Positions 12,483 to 23,487 of a stretch of 42,729 bases of DNA are shown here, in pieces (position 1 is the first letter of the stretch; every line of letters begins with the position of its first letter). Location: the NCBI GenBank assembly GCA_902559565.1, contig CACEIH010000001.1, forward strand, positions 1-42,729, read 5' to 3'. The translations under genes were made by a program, and so were the position numbers. This DNA comes from an uncultured Pelagibacteraceae bacterium (GTDB lineage Bacteria > Pseudomonadota > Alphaproteobacteria > Pelagibacterales > Pelagibacteraceae). The notes under the pieces are model-generated. The model searched no databases, was not told the origin of the DNA, and saw only the letters and a program-made list of their open reading frames with translations.

Positions 12483-13688
12483 TTTCTTTTTCAGATTTTG
12501 ATCTATTATATCTAAAAATTGATTTGTTGTTAGATACTTACTTGATGGACCAATTAGTATTGCAAGATCTTTTGTCATAGATCCATTTTCTACACATTCA
12601 ATACAGACTTTTTCAATTGTATTTGAGAACTTGATCAGTTCATCATTTCCATCTAATTTTCCTCTATGAGCTAGTCCTCTAGTCCATGCAAAGATTGAGG
12701 CTATCGGGTTGGTTGATGTTTCTTTTCCTTGCTGATGCATTCTATAGTGTCTTGTAACAGTACCATGAGCTGCTTCAGCCTCCATTACTTTTCCATCTGG
12801 TGTTAATAATGTACTTGTCATTAAACCTAAGGAACCATACCCTTGGGCCATTGTATCAGATTGTACGTCACCGTCATAATTTTTACATGCCCAAATATAT
12901 TTACCACTCCACTTCATTGCGCAAGCTACCATGTCATCAATTAATCTATGCTCATAAGTAATTTTTGCATCCTCAAATTTTTTTTTAAACTCCTTATTAA
13001 AAACTTCTTCAAAAATATCTTTAAATCTTCCATCATATTTTTTAAGAATTGTATTTTTAGTAGATAGATAGACTGGCCATTTTTTAATTAATCCATAACT
13101 AAAACAAGATCTTGCAAAGTCTTCAATTGATCTATCTAAATTATACATTGAAAGTGCTACCCCTGGACCAGTAAAATTAAAAACTTCATGTTTAATTTCT
13201 TCTTTACCATCTTCTGAGGTCCATTTAATTTCCATTTTCCCCTTTCCAGGAACTTTAAAATCAGTTGCTCTATATTGGTCACCAAAAGCATGTCTACCAA
13301 TAACAACTGGATCTGACCATGATGGAACTAATTTTGGAATGTTTGAACAAATAATTGGCTCTCTAAAAACTGTTCCTCCAATAATATTTCTTATTGTCCC
13401 ATTAGGAGATCTCCACATTTTTTTAAGTTTAAATTCTTCTACTCGAGCTTCATCAGGAGTAATAGTTGCACACTTAATACCTACGCCAATTTTTTTAATC
13501 GCATTAGCAGAGTCAATTGTGATTTTGTCATCTGTATCATCTCTACTTTTCATACCCAAATCATAGTATTCAATACCCAGATCAAGATAAGGAAGTATCA
13601 ATTTCTTTTTAATAAAATCCCAGATTATTCTGGTCATTTCATCACCATCTAACTCTACTATTGGGTTTTTTACGCTAATTTTGCTCAC
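12474..13688 (-). CDS. icd: NADP-dependent isocitrate dehydrogenase
   Basis: '[26 protein letters not shown]', '[39 protein letters not shown]'; 3' end overlaps alaS. Confidence 0.95.
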
Positions 13689-13761
13689 TTATATTTTATC
13701 TTAATAATTGAATTTCGCGATTTTATATACATATTAATGACAAATTATCAAATAGAAGAAT

Positions 13762-14409
13762 ATGTTTAGTAAAATATTTCCTAAAATTCATGCAGAAGGT
13801 TACAAATTTTTAGTAATTGTCGGGATAATTACGATTGCATTTTATAGTTTTAGTGATTTTTTGGGTTTGATAGGTTTAGTTTTATCTATATGGGTTTATT
13901 ATTTTTTTAGAGATCCTGATAGAGTAATAATTGGAGATGATAACTATCTAGTAAGTCCCGCAGATGGAGAAATTATTAAAGTTGAAGAAGTTGATGGCCC
14001 AAAAGAACTTGGGTTAGAAAATAAAAAATTTAAAAAGATCAGTGTTTTTATGAATGTTTTTGATTGCCATGTTAATAGAACTCCATGTGGTGGAAAAATA
14101 GAGGAAATTTTATATAAACCAGGAAAATTTTTTAATGCTTCACTTGATAAAGCGAGTGAAGATAACGAAAGAAATTACTTCAAAATAAAAGATAATCAAA
14201 ATAATGACATTATTGTAGTTCAGATTGCCGGTCTTGTTGCGAGAAGAATAGTTTGTGAATCAATTAAAGATCAAGAATTAAAACAAGGAGACAGAATTGG
14301 AATGATTAGGTTTGGTAGTAGAGCAGATGTGTATTATGAAAATTACGAACCGTTAGTTAAAGTTGGTCAAAAAGCTATTTCTGGAGAAACATTGTTAGCT
14401 AAAAAATAA
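13762..14409 (+). CDS. psd: Phosphatidylserine decarboxylase proenzyme (short form)
   Basis: 'FFRDPDR', 'SPADGEI', 'CHVNRTPCGG', self-cleavage-type 'RFGSRADVY'. Confidence 0.93.
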   Translation: MFSKIFPKIHAEGYKFLVIVGIITIAFYSFSDFLGLIGLVLSIWVYYFFRDPDRVIIGDDNYLVSPADGEIIKVEEVDGPKELGLENKKFKKISVFMNVFDCHVNRTPCGGKIEEILYKPGKFFNASLDKASEDNERNYFKIKDNQNNDIIVVQIAGLVARRIVCESIKDQELKQGDRIGMIRFGSRADVYYENYEPLVKVGQKAISGETLLAKK

Positions 14410-14410
14410 A

Positions 14411-15214
14411 ATGGAACAAAAAAAAAATAATTTTAAAATTGTATCTGATAAAAAAGCCAGAATAATTTTACCAAACGCAATTACGCTTATAGGTGTTTGT
14501 CTAGGTCTAACTTCAATTAAGTTTGCAATAGATGGAAAATTTGCAATAGCTATTATTGCAATATTGTTTGCTGGTTTAATGGATGCTTTAGATGGAAGAA
14601 TAGCAAGATTAATTAAAGGTACTTCAAAAATGGGTAAAGAATTAGACTCTCTAGGAGATGTTATTAGTTTTGGGGTAGCGCCAGCACTTATAATGTATTT
14701 TTGGAATTTACAATATCTAGAAAAGTTAGGATGGTTTGTTTGTTTAATATATGTAGTTTGTGTTGCTTTAAGATTAGCAAGATTTAATATTAATTCTGAC
14801 GAAGAACCATCATGGAAAGATAATTTTTTTGAGGGAATGCCGTCACCAGCGGGTGGAATAATTGTTTTAATGCCTTTAATATTTAGTTTTAGTGGATTAG
14901 GAGTTTTTTTTTCAGAAATTAATTATGATTTATTAGTTCCAATTTTTTTTGTTGCAGTTTCAGTATTATTAATAAGCACAATTCCAACATATTCATTTAA
15001 AAAAATTATCATACCAAGATCAATGACAAAATTTCTATTATTTGGAATGGTTTTATTTTTTGGTGCGTTGTTAGTTTATACGTTTAAAGTTTTAGCTGTG
15101 AGTTCTTTTATATATCTTTGCTTAATCCCAATAAGTTATTTTCATTTTAAAAAGATTAAAAAAGAAAAAAATATAACTTCAGATAAAGATGAGGGATTAG
15201 AAGATATATTATAA
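14411..15214 (+). CDS. pssA: CDP-diacylglycerol-serine O-phosphatidyltransferase
   Basis: CDP-alcohol phosphotransferase motif 'DALDGRIARLIKGTSKMGKELDSLGDVISFGVAPA'; adjacent to psd. Confidence 0.93.
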   Translation: MEQKKNNFKIVSDKKARIILPNAITLIGVCLGLTSIKFAIDGKFAIAIIAILFAGLMDALDGRIARLIKGTSKMGKELDSLGDVISFGVAPALIMYFWNLQYLEKLGWFVCLIYVVCVALRLARFNINSDEEPSWKDNFFEGMPSPAGGIIVLMPLIFSFSGLGVFFSEINYDLLVPIFFVAVSVLLISTIPTYSFKKIIIPRSMTKFLLFGMVLFFGALLVYTFKVLAVSSFIYLCLIPISYFHFKKIKKEKNITSDKDEGLEDIL

Positions 15215-16126
15215 ATGAAAAAAAATGTAATTGTTTCATTAGCTGATGCTAATTACTTCCCACTTTTAGAAGAGTTAATAAATTCTATAAAAAGATTTAA
15301 AGAAAGTGAGAATGTTGCAATATGTATTTTAGATGCAGGACTGACAATAGAACAAAAAGAAAAGTTATTAAAAAAAGTAGATGAAATTAAGTCAGCAGAA
15401 TGGGACATTGAAGTACCTCAAAGAAAAGTAAAAGAAAAAGAGTGGCTTAAAAGTCAGGTATCGAGAGCTTTTTTACCAAAATATTTTCCTAATTATGAAA
15501 AATATTTATGGATAGATTGTGATGCATGGGTAAATGATTGGAGTTGCGTTGAGCTATATTTCAAAGCTTGTGATAATGGCAAACTTGGTATTACACAAAC
15601 TATTGGACCAGGATACAAAATAACATCAAAAGTTAATTGGTTATTTGGAAAACTTGCTTTAATAAAATCTCAAAATTTTAAACATGCAGTAAAATCAAAA
15701 ATTGGTTACGAAAAAGCAAGAAAATTAGCTTTTGCACCACATATTAATATTGGCGTTTTTTCTTTAGAAAAAAATTCTAAAGGTTGGAGTTCTTGGCAAG
15801 ATAATTTATCGAAAACATTAAAAGCTGGTAATATTTTTGGTTCAGAAGGATTGGCTATAAATATGTCAGTATATATAGATGATTTAGAAACTGAATTTTT
15901 ACCTTTAAATTGTAATTGGATTACAAGTAACTTACTTCCAAAATATGATGAAAGACAAAAAACATTTGTCGAACCATATTTACCAAATTATAAAATTGGA
16001 ATTATGCATCTTGCAGCAGGTATCTGGAAAGACGGTAAAGATATGAGATTAGATAAAAGTGTTTTGATAGAAATAGAAACAACAGATAATAAAAAAACAA
16101 TTAAAAGTTTGAGATTTAATAATTAA
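15215..16126 (+). CDS. Putative glycosyltransferase (nucleotide-diphospho-sugar transferase, GT8-like)
   Basis: 'YEKYLWIDCDAWVNDWS' DxD-like motif and 'INIGVFSLEKNSKGW'. Confidence 0.55.
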   Translation: MKKNVIVSLADANYFPLLEELINSIKRFKESENVAICILDAGLTIEQKEKLLKKVDEIKSAEWDIEVPQRKVKEKEWLKSQVSRAFLPKYFPNYEKYLWIDCDAWVNDWSCVELYFKACDNGKLGITQTIGPGYKITSKVNWLFGKLALIKSQNFKHAVKSKIGYEKARKLAFAPHINIGVFSLEKNSKGWSSWQDNLSKTLKAGNIFGSEGLAINMSVYIDDLETEFLPLNCNWITSNLLPKYDERQKTFVEPYLPNYKIGIMHLAAGIWKDGKDMRLDKSVLIEIETTDNKKTIKSLRFNN

Positions 16127-16738
16127 TTGAAAAAAAATAAAATTTCGAAAAATTGGGTTAATAGACAAAGAAGAGACATCTTTGTTCGACAATCAAAAGT
16201 AGATGGGTATAGAGCAAGGTCAGCTTATAAATTAATTGAAATAAATGAAAAATTTAAAATTTTTAAAGGTGGAATGTCAGTTATAGATATTGGAGCAGCA
16301 CCAGGCAGTTGGTCTCAATTTGCATCTAAATCTATCAAGAACGGAAAGTTAATTTCAATTGATCTAAAAAAAATGGATCCGATTCAAAATAGTATTCAGA
16401 TAAAGGGAGATTTCACTGATCAGAAAATTCAAAATGAAATTAAAAGTTATTTTACTAAAGGTTTTGATGTGGTTATGTCTGATATGGCAGTTAATACTAC
16501 CGGTATCAAAAATATAGATTCAATTCAAACAGGCGAATTATGTAAAGAAGCCATGGTTTTTTCCAAAGAAGTGGTGCACGAAAAAGGTTTCTTTATTTCA
16601 AAAATATTTATGGGATCAACGTTCAATGAAATTGTCGCACTTGGGAAAAAAATTTTTAAAGAAGTAAAGGTTTTTAAACCCAAATCAAGTAGAAAAGATT
16701 CCAAAGAAAGTTTTATTATTTGCAAAAATCTTAGATAG
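16127..16738 (+). CDS. rlmE: 23S rRNA (uridine-2'-O-) methyltransferase RlmE/FtsJ (TTG start)
   Basis: 'RSAYKLIEINEKFKIFKGGMSVIDIGAAPGSWSQ', 'VVMSDMAVNTTG'. Confidence 0.9.
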   Translation: MKKNKISKNWVNRQRRDIFVRQSKVDGYRARSAYKLIEINEKFKIFKGGMSVIDIGAAPGSWSQFASKSIKNGKLISIDLKKMDPIQNSIQIKGDFTDQKIQNEIKSYFTKGFDVVMSDMAVNTTGIKNIDSIQTGELCKEAMVFSKEVVHEKGFFISKIFMGSTFNEIVALGKKIFKEVKVFKPKSSRKDSKESFIICKNLR

Positions 16739-16775
16739 CCACTTTAAATTTAAAAGGAATCATATATAAAAGATT

Positions 16776-17852
16776 ATGGTTCCTATAAAAGAAGCACTTA
16801 CCTTTGATGATGTTACGCTTGTACCCAAATACTCAGAAATATTACCTTCAGAAGTTGACACCAGCATTAAGTTAACAAATTATTTAAAATTAAAAATTCC
16901 AATTTTATCTTCGGCAATGGATACTGTGACTGAGAGCAAAATGGCGATAGCAATTGGAAAAGCAGGAGGATTAGGAGTAATTCATAGAAATTTAGAAATT
17001 AAGAATCAAATTTTAGAGATTAGAAAAGTAAAAAAATATAGATTGCCAGTCGGCGCTGCTGTTGGAGCAGGACCTAGAGAGTTCAAAAGAGCAGAAGAAA
17101 TTTTAAAGGAAAATATTGATATGATTGTTGTTGATACTGCGCACGGCCACACAAAAAAAGTTTCAGAGATTATAAGATATGTTAAAAAGATAAAAAATAA
17201 TAAAACAGCGTTATGTGCAGGAAATATTGCAACACCTGAGGCTGCTAAATTTCTTATTAAATTAGGAGTTGATATAATCAAGGTTGGAATCGGACCAGGT
17301 TCTATTTGTACTACGAGATTAGTTGCAGGTATTGGAGTGCCTCAATTGAGTGCAATTTTGAATGTTAGAGATGGAATTAAAAATAAAAAAACTAAAATTA
17401 TTTCAGACGGAGGAATTAAATATTCAGGTGATTTATCAAAAGCTTTTGCAGCAGGTGCTGATGCAGTTATGATAGGATCGCTGTTTGCAGGTTCAGATGA
17501 AACTCCTGGTAAATTAATTAAAAGAAATGGAAAATTATTTAAGAGTTTTAGAGGAATGGGTTCTGTGGGCGCTATGAACAAAGGTTCAGCAGACAGATAC
17601 TTTCAATCAAAACAAAAAGATAGCTCTAAATATGTACCAGAAGGTGTTGAGGGATTTGCTAAATATAAAGGTAAAGTTAGTGAAATAATTTATAAATTAA
17701 TTGGTGGCCTAAGATCCTCAATGGGTTATCTTGGCTCTAAACAAATAAAGCACTTAAGAAATAAACCGAAATTTGTAAAAATAACTAAAGCAGGATTTTA
17801 TGAAAGTATGGTTCATAATGTTGATATTATTAAGAGTGATAACAAATACTGA
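16776..17852 (+). CDS. guaB: IMP dehydrogenase lacking the CBS (Bateman) subdomain
   Basis: '[21 protein letters not shown]', '[22 protein letters not shown]', '[11 protein letters not shown]', but only 358 aa; the frame passes from '[24 protein letters not shown]' directly to '[10 protein letters not shown]'. Confidence 0.95.
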   Translation: MVPIKEALTFDDVTLVPKYSEILPSEVDTSIKLTNYLKLKIPILSSAMDTVTESKMAIAIGKAGGLGVIHRNLEIKNQILEIRKVKKYRLPVGAAVGAGPREFKRAEEILKENIDMIVVDTAHGHTKKVSEIIRYVKKIKNNKTALCAGNIATPEAAKFLIKLGVDIIKVGIGPGSICTTRLVAGIGVPQLSAILNVRDGIKNKKTKIISDGGIKYSGDLSKAFAAGADAVMIGSLFAGSDETPGKLIKRNGKLFKSFRGMGSVGAMNKGSADRYFQSKQKDSSKYVPEGVEGFAKYKGKVSEIIYKLIGGLRSSMGYLGSKQIKHLRNKPKFVKITKAGFYESMVHNVDIIKSDNKY

Positions 17853-18292
17853 TGTATAAAAAACTTCAATTTACTTTATTAGCTTATTTTGTAATTAACT
17901 TTACTAATATTTCTTTAAGTAATGAAAATTTTTTTAATAAAGGATTAAAACTTTTTAATGATAAAAAATATGAAGATGCAAGATTTATGTTTGAAAGAAG
18001 TATTGTATTTAATCCAAAAGACTCAACATCATACTTATATCTAGCAAAAATTTACAATATTGAGGAAGATCAAAAAAAAGAGGAAAAAAATTTAGAAGCA
18101 ACGCTACTAATTCAGCCAGATAATGAAGAAGCATTATTGATGTCTATGAAAATAGCTTTGGAAAAATCTAATTACTCAAAAGTAAAAGATTTATCAAAAA
18201 CGTTTACTAAAGTTTGTAAAGAGTTATGTGATGAGAACAAAAATATTTTAGAAACTCTTGCAAATATAGAGCCAAAAAATAATGAGTCTTGA
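17852..18292 (+). CDS. Small secreted/periplasmic TPR-repeat protein
   Basis: N-terminal signal-like segment; '[42 protein letters not shown]' TPR pattern. Confidence 0.7.
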   Translation: MYKKLQFTLLAYFVINFTNISLSNENFFNKGLKLFNDKKYEDARFMFERSIVFNPKDSTSYLYLAKIYNIEEDQKKEEKNLEATLLIQPDNEEALLMSMKIALEKSNYSKVKDLSKTFTKVCKELCDENKNILETLANIEPKNNES

Positions 18293-19844
18293 TAAAACTC
18301 TGAATAAAATCTTAATCATAGATTTTGGTTCTCAATTTACTCAATTAATAGCAAGAAGAATAAGAGAGTTAGGAATTTTTTCAGAAATAGTAAGTCATAA
18401 GAAAATTAAAAATAAGGATATTAATGATTATGTTAAAGGTATAATCTTGTCTGGCGGACCTTTAAATGTTTACGAGATAAATAAATATTCTTTTGATAAA
18501 AAGATTATCGAAAATCAAGTCCCAGTGTTAGGGATTTGTTTTGGGCATCAAATTCTTTCAAAATTAAATGGCGGTAAAGTTAAGAACTCGAAACATAGAG
18601 AGTTTGGATTAGCAAATATTTATAAAAAAAAAGAAAGTGATCTTACAAAAAATTTATTTAAAAAAAAAAAGACAATTAAAGTATGGATGAGTCATGCCGA
18701 TCAAGTTTCAAAATTACCACAAAACTTTAATGTGGTAGCTTCAAGTAAAAATTCAAAGTTTGCTATTATTGAAAACAAAACAAAAAAATTTTACGGTGTT
18801 CAATTTCATCCAGAAGTAACACACACTGAAAATGGAAAAAAAATTATAAGTAATTTTATTTTTAATATTTGTAGTATGAAAAAAAATTGGTCTTCAAAAG
18901 ATCAGAGGCAAAAACTTATTAAAGACGTAAGATATCAAGTTGGGAATAAGAAGGTAATTTGTGCATTATCAGGAGGTGTTGATAGCAGTGTAGTTGCTCA
19001 ACTACTTAATAAAGCAATTGGAAAAAAATTATATTGTATTTTTGTTAACACTGGTCTTTTGAGAAAGAATGAGGAGAAGCAGGTGATTAAAACTTTTAAA
19101 AAAAAATTAAAGATAAATTTGATTCATGTTAATGCTGAAAAAGAATTTTTAAAAAAGTTAAGAAATGTCTCAGATCCAGAAAGAAAAAGAAAAATAATTG
19201 GAAACTTATTTATAAAAATTTTTGAACGATATGCAAAAAAAATTAAAGATGTAAAATTTTTAGCTCAAGGAACACTTTATCCTGACTTGATTGAAAGCAA
19301 GTCAGTTACAGGTAGTCAAACTTCTAAAATAAAATCACATCATAATGTTGGTGGTTTGCCAAAAAAAATGAGTTTGAAATTAGTTGAACCGCTTAAGTTT
19401 TTATTTAAAGATGAAGTAAGAAAATTAGGATTAGAACTTAATTTAAGTAAAGAAATCATTTCTAGACATCCTTTTCCTGGCCCAGGTTTAGCGATTAGAA
19501 TGCCGGGGAAAATCACAAAAGAAAAAATCGACATATTAAAAGAAGCAGACAATTATTTTATCCAAGCATTAAAAGATCATAATTTGTATCATAAAATTTG
19601 GCAGGCTTATGCCGCTTTACTGCCAGTAAAAACTGTTGGGGTTATGGGAGATAATAGAACATATGAATATTTATGTTTATTAAGAGCCATAACATCTGAA
19701 GATGGGATGACCGCAGATTTTTACGAATTTAAAAAAACATTTATTCAAGAAATCTCAAATAAAATTGTGAATAGCATTAGAGGAATTAATAGAGTAGTTT
19801 ATGACATTACTTCAAAACCTCCTAGTACAATTGAGCTAGAGTAA
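18282..19844 (+). CDS. guaA: GMP synthase (glutamine-hydrolysing)
   Basis: '[20 protein letters not shown]', 'GICFGHQ', '[15 protein letters not shown]', '[11 protein letters not shown]', '[13 protein letters not shown]'. Confidence 0.98.
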   Translation: MSLDKTLNKILIIDFGSQFTQLIARRIRELGIFSEIVSHKKIKNKDINDYVKGIILSGGPLNVYEINKYSFDKKIIENQVPVLGICFGHQILSKLNGGKVKNSKHREFGLANIYKKKESDLTKNLFKKKKTIKVWMSHADQVSKLPQNFNVVASSKNSKFAIIENKTKKFYGVQFHPEVTHTENGKKIISNFIFNICSMKKNWSSKDQRQKLIKDVRYQVGNKKVICALSGGVDSSVVAQLLNKAIGKKLYCIFVNTGLLRKNEEKQVIKTFKKKLKINLIHVNAEKEFLKKLRNVSDPERKRKIIGNLFIKIFERYAKKIKDVKFLAQGTLYPDLIESKSVTGSQTSKIKSHHNVGGLPKKMSLKLVEPLKFLFKDEVRKLGLELNLSKEIISRHPFPGPGLAIRMPGKITKEKIDILKEADNYFIQALKDHNLYHKIWQAYAALLPVKTVGVMGDNRTYEYLCLLRAITSEDGMTADFYEFKKTFIQEISNKIVNSIRGINRVVYDITSKPPSTIELE

Positions 19845-19845
19845 A

Positions 19846-20625
19846 ATGAATAAAAAAATTAAAAAAATTCTTAATAAAAAAAATAAATCTAAGATTGTTT
19901 GTTTAACTGCATATTCCAAAAATATTGCTTCAATTCTAGATAAACATTGCGACCTAGTATTAGTAGGAGACTCTCTTGGCTCAGTTCTTTATAATTATAA
20001 ATCTACCAAAGAGGTAACATTAAAGAAAATGATTGATCATTCTAAGAGTGTTAGATTTGGTGTAAGAAAGTCACTAATGGTAGTAGATATGCCATACAAT
20101 ACTTATCGAAATCCAAAAGAAGCAATTAAAAACGCAAAATTAGTTATAAAAAAAACTAAATGTGATGCAGTAAAGTTAGAGGGAGGAAAAAAAATAATAT
20201 CTATAGTTAAATCTTTAGTAAAGAGCAAGATACCAGTAATGGGCCACTTAGGTATTTTACCTCAAACTGAAAAAAAATTTACGTTTAAAGGTAAAAAATT
20301 ATCTGAAAGAAATAGAATTTTAAAAGATGCTCAACTATTAGAAAAAGCAGGTATTTTTTCAGTAGTATTAGAGTGTGTAGAAACAAAATTATCAAAGAGA
20401 ATAACTGAAACTTTAAAAATTCCAACAATAGGTATTGGATCTTCAGTCTTTTGTGATGGCCAAGTGTTAGTGACTGATGATTTGATTGGTTTAAGTGAAA
20501 GTAGATTTAGATTTGTAAAGAAATACTTAAACACATCTAAATTAATTAATTCAGCGGTTAAAAGTTTTAAATCAGAAGTATCAAAAAAAAAATTTCCTAA
20601 AACGAAACATTCTTTTAAATATTAA
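19846..20625 (+). CDS. panB: 3-methyl-2-oxobutanoate hydroxymethyltransferase
   Basis: 'LVLVGDSLGSVLYNYKSTKEVTLKKMIDHSKSV', 'VKLEGGK', 'PVMGHLGILPQ', 'PTIGIGSSVFCDGQVLVTDDLIGL'. Confidence 0.9.
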   Translation: MNKKIKKILNKKNKSKIVCLTAYSKNIASILDKHCDLVLVGDSLGSVLYNYKSTKEVTLKKMIDHSKSVRFGVRKSLMVVDMPYNTYRNPKEAIKNAKLVIKKTKCDAVKLEGGKKIISIVKSLVKSKIPVMGHLGILPQTEKKFTFKGKKLSERNRILKDAQLLEKAGIFSVVLECVETKLSKRITETLKIPTIGIGSSVFCDGQVLVTDDLIGLSESRFRFVKKYLNTSKLINSAVKSFKSEVSKKKFPKTKHSFKY

Positions 20626-20630
20626 ATTTA

Positions 20631-22112
20631 TTAACCCATTGTAAATGGATCTGACATTGGTTTGTCAGAAGAATTATACCAAGTTGTTTTAATTCTAGTA
20701 TATTCTTTAATTGACTCTATTCCTGCTTCTTTACCATAACCACTATCTTTAATTCCACCAAAAGGCGCCATTGGAGAAATTAGTCTATAAGTGTTTATGA
20801 AAACTATCCCTGCTCTTATAGCTTTTGAAACTCTTAGTCCCCTTGCAAAATTAGATGTATAAACCCCGGACGATAATCCATATTTATTATCATTCATTTT
20901 TTCTATTACTTCTTCTTCATTGCTAAATTTCATCACTGATAAAATTGGACCAAATAATTCATTTTCTGCAACAGGTAATTTATGATTTTCACATTCAATT
21001 ATCGTTGCTGGAAAATAATAACCCTTATTTGAAATTGAAGATCTTTTGCCTCCACATCTTATTTTTCCACCTTGTTCTATCGTAGCTTTGATATTTTTTT
21101 CAATATTTTCTAATTGTTTAAAACTATTAAGAGGTCCCATTTGAGCATCTTCTTCCATCGGACTTCCTAATTTTATTTTTTCTGCTTTATTAATTAATTT
21201 TTTTAGAAATTCATCATAAATTTTCGTTTGTAAATAGAGTCTTGATCCAGCTATGCAGCTTTGTCCGCTAGCTCCAAATATACCAGCAGTGATCCCATTC
21301 AAAGCATTTTCTTGATCAGCATCATCAAAAACAACCACTGGGCTTTTGCCTCCAAGTTCTAAACTTACTTGTGATAAATTTTCAGCAGAATTTTTTATAA
21401 TATGTTTTGCAGTTTCTGGACCTCCTGTAAAAGCGATTCTTTCTACAAGATTGTGAGTAGTTAATGCCTTACCACATGGCTCACCTAAACCTGTGATTAT
21501 ATTAATAACACCCTTAGGTATTCCTGTTTTTTCAATTAGTTTTCCAAATTCTAGAAGAGTTACTGGTGCTAATTCTGATGCTTTAATTACAACCGTATTT
21601 CCCATTGCAAGAGCTGGAGCCAACTTAACTGCTGTCAAAAGCATTTGTGAGTTCCAAGGGATAATCGCTGCAACAACACCTATAGGTATTCTTGTTGTTG
21701 TAACTTGCATATCTGGTTTATCAATTGGAACTACAGTCCCTTCAACTTTGTCTGCTAATCCTGCAAAATAATCATAATATTCTGCTATATAATTTGCTTG
21801 AGTTTTAGTTTCTCTATAAAGTTTTCCTGTATCAATTGTTTCAATTTTACCAAGATGTTCTGCATTAGCTCTCAGTTGTTCTGCTATCAGCATTAAGTAC
21901 TTTGCTCTTTCTCTTGGATGAAGTTTTGACCAATTGTTTTCGAAAGCATTTTGTGCTGCTTGAACAGCTTTATCTACATCTTTTTCATCTGCTTCGGGAA
22001 CTGTTGCCCAAACTTCATTATTTTCGGGATTTAAAGATTCTATTTTTTTTCCTGATGATGAGTTTACCCACTCACCATTAATATACATTTTAAAATCTTG
22101 AATTTTTGACAT
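20631..22112 (-). CDS. NAD(P)-dependent aldehyde dehydrogenase
   Basis: 'IIPWNSQMLLTAVKLAPALAMGNTVVIKASE', 'VSLELGGKSPVVVFDDAD', 'GASGQSCIAGSRL'. Confidence 0.93.
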   Translation of the reverse strand: MSKIQDFKMYINGEWVNSSSGKKIESLNPENNEVWATVPEADEKDVDKAVQAAQNAFENNWSKLHPRERAKYLMLIAEQLRANAEHLGKIETIDTGKLYRETKTQANYIAEYYDYFAGLADKVEGTVVPIDKPDMQVTTTRIPIGVVAAIIPWNSQMLLTAVKLAPALAMGNTVVIKASELAPVTLLEFGKLIEKTGIPKGVINIITGLGEPCGKALTTHNLVERIAFTGGPETAKHIIKNSAENLSQVSLELGGKSPVVVFDDADQENALNGITAGIFGASGQSCIAGSRLYLQTKIYDEFLKKLINKAEKIKLGSPMEEDAQMGPLNSFKQLENIEKNIKATIEQGGKIRCGGKRSSISNKGYYFPATIIECENHKLPVAENELFGPILSVMKFSNEEEVIEKMNDNKYGLSSGVYTSNFARGLRVSKAIRAGIVFINTYRLISPMAPFGGIKDSGYGKEAGIESIKEYTRIKTTWYNSSDKPMSDPFTMG

Positions 22113-22895
22113 TTAACTATTAATAAAATTTCTTATATTCATATTAACATCATCTGCACACTCTATACTACAAAGATGTTTTCCATTTTTAATCTCAACA
22201 TACCTTGAATTAACTAAATCTTTTGTTAATTCTTTAGACATAGCTGGTGTTGATCCTGAATCATCAGAGCCTGTTATAACTAAAGTTTTTGAAGTAATGT
22301 CTTGTATTACCTGAGTATTATCTTCATGATTAGCAAACAATTGATAAGCTTTAAGGAAATTTTTATGGTCTTCAGGTTTTTTTGATAAAATATTCATAAA
22401 TAAGTTATATGTTTTTGGATTTTTCTCTAAATATTCATCTGTAAACCATCTTTTAAGTGCTTGTTTTGAAATTGGTTTGTTTAACTTTGCTTGGTTATAT
22501 CTATCAAGAACAAGAGATCTTTCCTCACTTGATCTTTTATATGTTGTTCCAATCAATATTAGTTTATTAATTTTATCTCCCGATTTCGATGCAAAATCTA
22601 AAGCAATTAAAGAGCCTAACGAAAAGCCAATTAAATGAATTTTATCAATATTGAGATATTCTAAAATTTCATTTAGTTGATTAGAAAAATCACCAAGATT
22701 TAATTTCTCTTTTTTACATGGAGTTTTTCCATGGCCGAGTAAATCATAAGTTATAGTTGAAAATTCATTTAAATTTTCTATTTGTGGTTTCCACATTTGA
22801 TGATCAAGACCGACACCATGTATGAACACTAATGGAGTATTATCCTTTTTTATATAGATATAGTGATTTTGATTTGGGTCAAAATTATTAGACAT
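22113..22895 (-). CDS. Alpha/beta-fold hydrolase
   Basis: 'PLVFIHGVGLDHQMWKPQIENL', 'IHLIGFSLGSLIALDFA' nucleophile elbow, 'NGKHLCSIE' His region. Confidence 0.88.
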   Translation of the reverse strand: MSNNFDPNQNHYIYIKKDNTPLVFIHGVGLDHQMWKPQIENLNEFSTITYDLLGHGKTPCKKEKLNLGDFSNQLNEILEYLNIDKIHLIGFSLGSLIALDFASKSGDKINKLILIGTTYKRSSEERSLVLDRYNQAKLNKPISKQALKRWFTDEYLEKNPKTYNLFMNILSKKPEDHKNFLKAYQLFANHEDNTQVIQDITSKTLVITGSDDSGSTPAMSKELTKDLVNSRYVEIKNGKHLCSIECADDVNMNIRNFINS

Positions 22896-22899
22896 TAAA

Positions 22900-23487
22900 T
22901 TATTTTGGATCTAATCCCATCTCTTTCATATCTTGATAACGATCACCTGTTCTTGCGTGCGCTCTTCCACTTGAAGCTCCACCAATTGCAATAACAATCT
23001 CATCATTGAAAGGAGCATCATGAATAGTGAATTCGTGTGTTAAATAATAAGGTCTTAAACCTGAATCTGTTTTGTGCATCATAGGTATAGATATTTTTGA
23101 ACCTGCAGGACCTCTAGTATTAGTAAAACTTAGATAAGATGTTCCACCAACAGCATCTCTAAATTTATTTCCAAATCTTAAAGTATGAATAAATGCTGAT
23201 GCATGTTCTATTTCACCATCTAAACCTACTGTTCCAGCTTTACCATAAGCTAATATTTTTTCTGGAGATCCAATTTCTTTTATAAGTTCTGGTACCAGAA
23301 TATCACCAAGCTTTGGAGCTAAATCTAAAATAATTGGCTTGAGATCTTCCACAAATCCTTTGCCATGCCATGGATTTTTAAAAACTGCTGCAACTGAAAC
23401 TAATAAAACAGGCTCTTTTGCTTTTTTTCCACCTTCAATGAAAGTTTTATCTATAAATTTATTAAACTTTCTTAATTCAAGTTCCAT
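22900..23487 (-). CDS. DUF1185 / amino-acid-synthesis (AA_synth) family protein
   Basis: 'AVFKNPWHGKGFVEDL', 'AYGKAGTVGLDGEIEHASAFIHTLRFGNKFRDAVGG', 'TIHDAPFNDEIVIAIGGASSGRAHARTGDR'. Confidence 0.75.
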   Translation of the reverse strand: MELELRKFNKFIDKTFIEGGKKAKEPVLLVSVAAVFKNPWHGKGFVEDLKPIILDLAPKLGDILVPELIKEIGSPEKILAYGKAGTVGLDGEIEHASAFIHTLRFGNKFRDAVGGTSYLSFTNTRGPAGSKISIPMMHKTDSGLRPYYLTHEFTIHDAPFNDEIVIAIGGASSGRAHARTGDRYQDMKEMGLDPK

